DNA of 52,244 nt. Source: Candidatus Makaraimicrobium thalassicum (GTDB taxonomy: Bacteria > Omnitrophota > Gorgyraeia > Tantalellales > Tantalellaceae). This document shows positions 50,901-52,244 of the stretch, piece by piece. Position 1 is the first letter of the stretch; every line of letters begins with the position of its first letter. The notes under the pieces are model-generated. The model worked only from the letters and a program-made list of their open reading frames with translations. It searched no databases and was not told where the DNA came from. The stretch spans positions 1 through 52,244 of the forward strand of contig QNCM01000008.1 in NCBI GenBank assembly GCA_003644505.1, given 5' to 3'. Both the position numbers and the translations under genes were made by a program.

Positions 50901-52244
50901 GATCACTGTTTTCATCTCATCGTTCAGGATCGTGTTCGCCTCTTCAAGCTGCTTTTGGGCTTTCTCAAGTTCTCCATCCTGCTCATATACCCCTGCCAGT
51001 TCTATTTTCGCGTCAACTTTCTCCAGCATCGACTTGAATTTCGCTTTTTTCGTTTCTTTAAGGGCGTCTTCTCTTGATCTTTTGATCTCCTCAAGAGTTT
51101 CCTGCCTCTTCCGGGTAACATTTGCCAGTCTGCCTTTTACTTTCCGGGCTTCCAGCGAGACAAGGAGATTGTATATCCGCACCGCTTCTCTGTCTGTCAG
51201 ATCCTTTTTGCCCAATATCTCATCAGACAGTCTCAAAAGGGTATCGGCTGAATTGACCCTCAGAACGGTCTTTTCGTTTTTGATCAGGTTATCGAGGTTT
51301 GATATAGCGTTATCCCGCGTTTTCATGTCCGCGCTGTTCTTTACGGCAAAAACAAAAAATTCTATTCTTTTATAAATCGGGACATTATCCAGGTTTGCCG
51401 CCAGCCCGAGTACTTCGGCCTTGAACCCGATGTCTTTAATTTGTGCCATTGCCCTGTTCAAGACCGTCTTATTCGTTATCCTGTTCAGCCATTCCGTGAG
51501 ATCTCTGATCCCGTTCCTTCTTTCATCGTCATCTTTGATCCCCCGGATCTCCCCCAGTTTTTCCCGGAGGTATATCTGCGCCCATTTATCCATTCCGGCT
51601 GTCCACCGGGAGTCTACCAGCCTTGTGCCCGCTATCCGCATGAAGAGGTCGCGGTAACTTTTGTCCTCTGAGATCTCTTTCAGAAGCTGGTCGATGAGAT
51701 ATTCTTTTTCCGCGCCCGCACCCCGCGTTATGTCTTTTTCCAGGATAGACATGATCTCTTCTATCGCGGCCTCTCTGGCAGGGCCTTTCGTGCTTTGCAG
51801 CCCTTTGGGCAGTTCTCGCAGGATGTAATCAAAGTTAAAACCGGCCGGGGTCTCCTGCCTGTTTCGCTGTCTGTCGAACATGGCGTCAAGATACCCTGAA
51901 AATATCTTCAGGCCCAGGACAGCGTGCCAGCCGCCCGTGTCCCTGAGCTCATGCATTTTGCCGGACAGGGCTTTCAGTGCCTTTTTTTCGGAAGAGACAT
52001 ATTCCCGTAGAAGGTTATCCATATGGGGCATGATATTTTTCCGCAGGACGTCGTTGTCCCCATGACTCTGCAGCAGGTCCGCCAGTTCTTCGATCGCTTC
52101 CATACGTCTGTTCCGTTTCAATTCGGCGTCTTCGCCCGCGTCTTCCATGTATTCTTTCTGGAGTCCGGTCAATTCCTCTATCAGCAGCGCCAGGATCAGC
52201 GGGTCCTGTTCGTCCAGGATCATTTTTCTGGCTTTGGAATTGTA
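41934..52244 (-). CDS. Giant helical-repeat (TPR-type) protein with an HExxE...H site, 5' end beyond the window
   Basis: The frame runs from the right edge to TAA at 41936-41934. The first Met is at 52223, but seven more codons are open to the edge and no ribosome binding site precedes that Met, so the true start may lie outside. From that Met there are 3,429 residues. Most is helical and charged: tetratricopeptide-like pairs are clear at ~950-1025 (GNLFDALDHFETALVISDDLPEA and next repeat), ~1435-1485 and ~2675-2710, with coiled coil near 580-690. A Lys/Ala linker (~2760) leads to a predicted metalloprotease-like helix with H2893-E-x2-E2897-x6-H2904 (IAHEIAEQVLGLNH). The last ~430 residues form an alpha/beta region of unknown identity. 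Giant proteins of this kind are typical of Omnitrophota. Function unknown. Confidence 0.88.
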   Translation of the reverse strand, partial: YNSKARKMILDEQDPLILALLIEELTGLQKEYMEDAGEDAELKRNRRMEAIEELADLLQSHGDNDVLRKNIMPHMDNLLREYVSSEKKALKALSGKMHELRDTGGWHAVLGLKIFSGYLDAMFDRQRNRQETPAGFNFDYILRELPKGLQSTKGPAREAAIEEIMSILEKDITRGAGAEKEYLIDQLLKEISEDKSYRDLFMRIAGTRLVDSRWTAGMDKWAQIYLREKLGEIRGIKDDDERRNGIRDLTEWLNRITNKTVLNRAMAQIKDIGFKAEVLGLAANLDNVPIYKRIEFFVFAVKNSADMKTRDNAISNLDNLIKNEKTVLRVNSADTLLRLSDEILGKKDLTDREAVRIYNLLVSLEARKVKGRLANVTRKRQETLEEIKRSREDALKETKKAKFKSMLEKVDAKIELAGVYEQDGELEKAQKQLEEANTILNDEMKTVIRLQREEKSDEYGGTPEDVNGVIGKNHDIVNTLERVLKKQDKINADWYISRARGEILLARFYMARGDLALAEKHLKGEGEHAGAFGHLEEAQRRDPAAGNLRTAFNLARLEMSRLRLMEKLDGEDYVFLLASREELHSDKDKLDKELKEINDKIEKLDKEIDELERKTEPCVRFLENLEFARSKNDRVLALKYEKDLKAYEKDFGISEKEKELEAAKKEQVRLKAKAEEITEKLDALKEKIDGLAVNFTEGGPAVPEMKGLIFSAIDVTSGGDKEDEDVKKIRGFLISITDGNVRSMLLASINRVREEIREIQDKLGRTERQEQDESLTKLEFDIVYKILGKEEADQSIKRAQNNQIPVAGTVLNAAEFLEYLTKKLEDEKGGLIEILREITLEADDNMLKIIAKERLLDVIFELAGLKDDPELFKNKHTEEIKDILYKRLNEKLTEADKEYEATDTLLDTLAPFIGQTAQALEQDNKKWHDMNTFKRRLMLAQGDEDATLRISALEADKYNAEGFTELGRKELERGNLFDALDHFETALVISDDLPEANLYKARALAGLGRLHDAAESFKKALEKDPENEKAMEDLKEIYTRLYDDMNRADTDLKLYELYMKKGREDEDNNRLREAKANYEKAESCARDAALARPRFAGAKRAQVSALIKLKRHKEAKKIINGVIADSMQFMLQRSIWSERTSLKRLWSRRKAKKGLELYGPVVIQEDAAGFITDLAGIYIDRGDENPAKMAKKVIDEYKDILKKSSLANALLAQAHETLGNGIRAWFYLGKAARIREKDTDTRERMIGQYEDRGGFGNISKAIELAEEAARSDTGRKKFWDEKIARLYVERSRLAKNILREDMRNLREIGLHRARKQIDDLKKALEPAEGLEEEKKRDIIQTVNGRAKEIDKKLLSMLKTIVFGEKARARKRGDMTALRFELLKMNVENVEISEDKNVAGINVLIGKLKDLKDDKYASQDIQEELRLVLSRVYRIKADWMDTPDEKLEYYKKAVMLDDQNYKAHYGMAQIYYEKAEDGFGVWGLAERHLEQANKDKDMEESRREDITGKLITAYKRLGKINTPEAETLARELSMMARNRRQAKASQSKAAKDLNSIFDLAEKAQKTGALADALSGRTERLKEAADTIPAGDKDTELLRAKEFLGADEKEAEYLETDFENLLKAILDKIARHPLPEQKNLIDRLVEKVSVRPVDKKAASRLEKLLRLTREKNLPGRDNILLRLIRFYMREKETGTARNKLKELLAIEGLYHNTRITAALFSHSINKKDKRYADAADDLLEALEIYGTEAWAMHRDDRTKADLAEKTGVFLRALERNEIKIDETGIDADSLLAGVTAALPLLGNFDSASAVFALASLHAEDRVEDIAGLLKNDDIPKEDRTRIIEGLLGRLKTDASIIGPRISEKISPVIEQFVKKHPSAPGWAVLACLHRIEGKWIRAFIAARRALKGGEKVEKKDSSYYYKRGLENLEKGRHKKAAKNLEKAVSMNNAVAEKEEFKESLFEARLGTAEKEKYKGNREEKLKSKIEALNKAMGSAYDDTAKDTVRKKTLEALEALLEFYGTEKARKTYKTRRELNRAKITALLNMFRLYLELRQFDNAEDCCDSVLNLEYDNSEALAGLKEVELTREIMTAAGGRPITEENRDEIYSKAYAAMAKKAADTAEKKKYLDNAVRLGSEDASVYLELAGILRNEGDFEGIKDVVDKALDTAEDSGSAAVKKDFESKNFPNILKELDRIDALIDGVLDHNIAVLAAKGIKSEERNALRQRLSSQTQESVRLRTALKKFYRESIGEKEEITADETDNIRTAVEEILRATDPDLNAIAGLDHAVTRIVKRGEALLSENRLEDLQGLLYASSQSGILDERLQLLEIKYHIAGTRTVFLNKKPGWQKSVSEKETVIEAQIDIISDRGLETEALLNLAGYYALKARYLRGAQKDAADAKVKAIYEEVLKILPFSLDALKGLAAVKGAEEAAARSLRRILNNPELKDKDEKYRSELLSLMIGVWEKIGDKIQLTGETLKNLGAVSPAAAVQLIDLAFRQERYDLIPEILKKEYERVSEYIAVIDALNRNLASLRVNKLKFESLSSTNFLYNFIAGLDSLPGRQFKGSETEKSALRNRISITRAYLEIGQGHFDKAGDGLKSAEKADAYVRPDTGLARVRLKIARGSRFLFPGTWWFAVRGLSPENKRIAELDRAETFKQAAEKKKGKKGPEELTVKQKIEQLQKALAYNPNDLDTHGKLKDIFDSMGQFRQGLFEIMIIMEIMLEKGAYQRAIDYYNREFAQNKEKYREYPSELSELDKLKNEAETRRRAETARAAKRAEKEKKPVTAKIPGKGIKEISEEAKKEEGIERTIVEDALVKDIWAGTVLTTRAPPQVILARHPSKDGKKFFRSDTGKEDIEAYSEYRYDGSARRHTLTIHVKEAHYQDELRTNSGSILSQVIAHEIAEQVLGLNHSDACGFEKKFASEQARQHNMSDRIKFCIDEAAERSDEAYLKELLEEYPRLGHPKDPEGRFYDYVLAKLSEIYRTRIPERPAKTAVIAIVAGEAMAEELNKQDEYSDILFLAVEEGEKGMKALETLRGPPVRFLVDMTPETAAANMRGIITQARRQSFVNAHPYLAGLDCGSVTELKVADIKTGLRIIRDSLPEETRLDNMVDALINAYIPAASAGISPPAGIVTRADEEMLVRGSAQALKDLRDARDRGRALEEPEKYEANLDSLRAALADIMRGSGPEKVDKILSRHEWIAMAQAMEDEVSGLIKTFRGRDLIPGKEAIVIDSREESGFRLEYMIPALLNLAKRDPDLHICVIDPNDRLSAVMPAAEMPDNLSQLTRLEKDTPLTEQVRQHILEVRKKDITDIQLSSLSIATGEFTTDWIINHVRHTGAGSANFVIAGKDTMAPGEAEINRLIPVITAMNLLKRASSGIEAPSITTVGCPEKILKQIETGLANILHLLTRITKLNIAEEIRQHINAITKTAISL

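Noticed and set aside
42247-51375. Many forward-strand open frames of 60-360 codons
   Set aside because: All lie opposite the continuous giant reverse-strand gene, lack ribosome binding sites and have low-complexity Ser/Phe/Arg-rich products typical of antisense shadows.

Overview
The window reads as a chromosomal segment of a Gram-negative bacterium, most likely a member of Candidatus Omnitrophota or a close relative in the PVC/Omnitrophota part of the tree. That is an inference, not a proof: there is no rRNA or ribosomal-protein gene to anchor it. It rests on the combination of a giant tetratricopeptide-type protein (>3,400 residues), a PEP-CTERM-sorted surface protein and a TIGR04073-like exosortase-associated protein, three PilZ proteins, DUF4416 and DUF1846 genes, a His-type Thi4, and a GC content near 50 percent. 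No rRNA, tRNA, CRISPR array or intact insertion sequence was seen.

Layout. 1-8.6 kb (+): small housekeeping and accessory genes (DUF523/TudS-like, HIT, PilZ, YjbQ, DUF4416, a membrane-anchored alpha/beta hydrolase, a TIGR04073-like exported protein, PilZ, a lipoprotein), then thi4, panD, def and yqeY. 8.7-13.2 kb (+): an exported protein, two CNNM/DUF21 transporters, a one-pore TrkH-like protein with a TrkA-C domain, an entericidin-like lipoprotein and a PflX-type radical SAM protein. 13.1-21.8 kb (+): a promoter and attenuator-like leader, then nfnA, nfnB, carB, DUF1846, a 43-residue coiled-coil protein and an isocitrate-dehydrogenase-like enzyme. 21.8-25.2 kb (+): a second copy of the same kind of leader, then a GATase-less GMP synthase and purL. 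25.3-28.9 kb (+): LOG protein, PilZ, a small membrane protein with a non-standard start, a YkgJ-type Cys protein, malic enzyme, a zinc-ribbon membrane protein and a lone receiver. 28.9-30.3 kb: an AT-rich patch with a PEP-CTERM gene and a decayed phosphatase remnant. 30.3-36.5 kb (+): cobB, pncA, pncB (NAD recycling), nrdJ, a PEBP protein, sixA, a long inverted repeat and a small helical protein. 36.8-38.5 kb (-): an AT-rich AbiEi/AbiEii-type module with a third small gene. 38.5-41.7 kb (-): an ASKHA activase, its dehydratase/double-cubane-type partner, an exported protein and lgt. 41.8-52.2 kb (-): a 134-bp element with 19-bp inverted ends, then the giant helical-repeat gene, which runs off the right edge.

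How the parts fit. The centre is nitrogen and nucleotide metabolism: NfnAB (ferredoxin/NADH/NADPH balance, historically annotated glutamate synthase small subunit), CarB, GMP synthase and PurL all touch glutamine or glutamate use. The two transcription units carrying them begin with the same promoter-plus-leader design, including an identical ACAAAGACGTTC block and a terminator-like hairpin before the start codon. I consider that shared leader the best candidate for an undescribed regulatory element. CobB, PncA and PncB form a logical loop from nicotinamide back to nicotinate mononucleotide. Other points worth a second look are the giant protein with an HExxE...H site, two MITE-like inverted-repeat elements, a hydrolase whose nucleophile Ser is replaced by Asp, and the AbiE module with an extra small protein.
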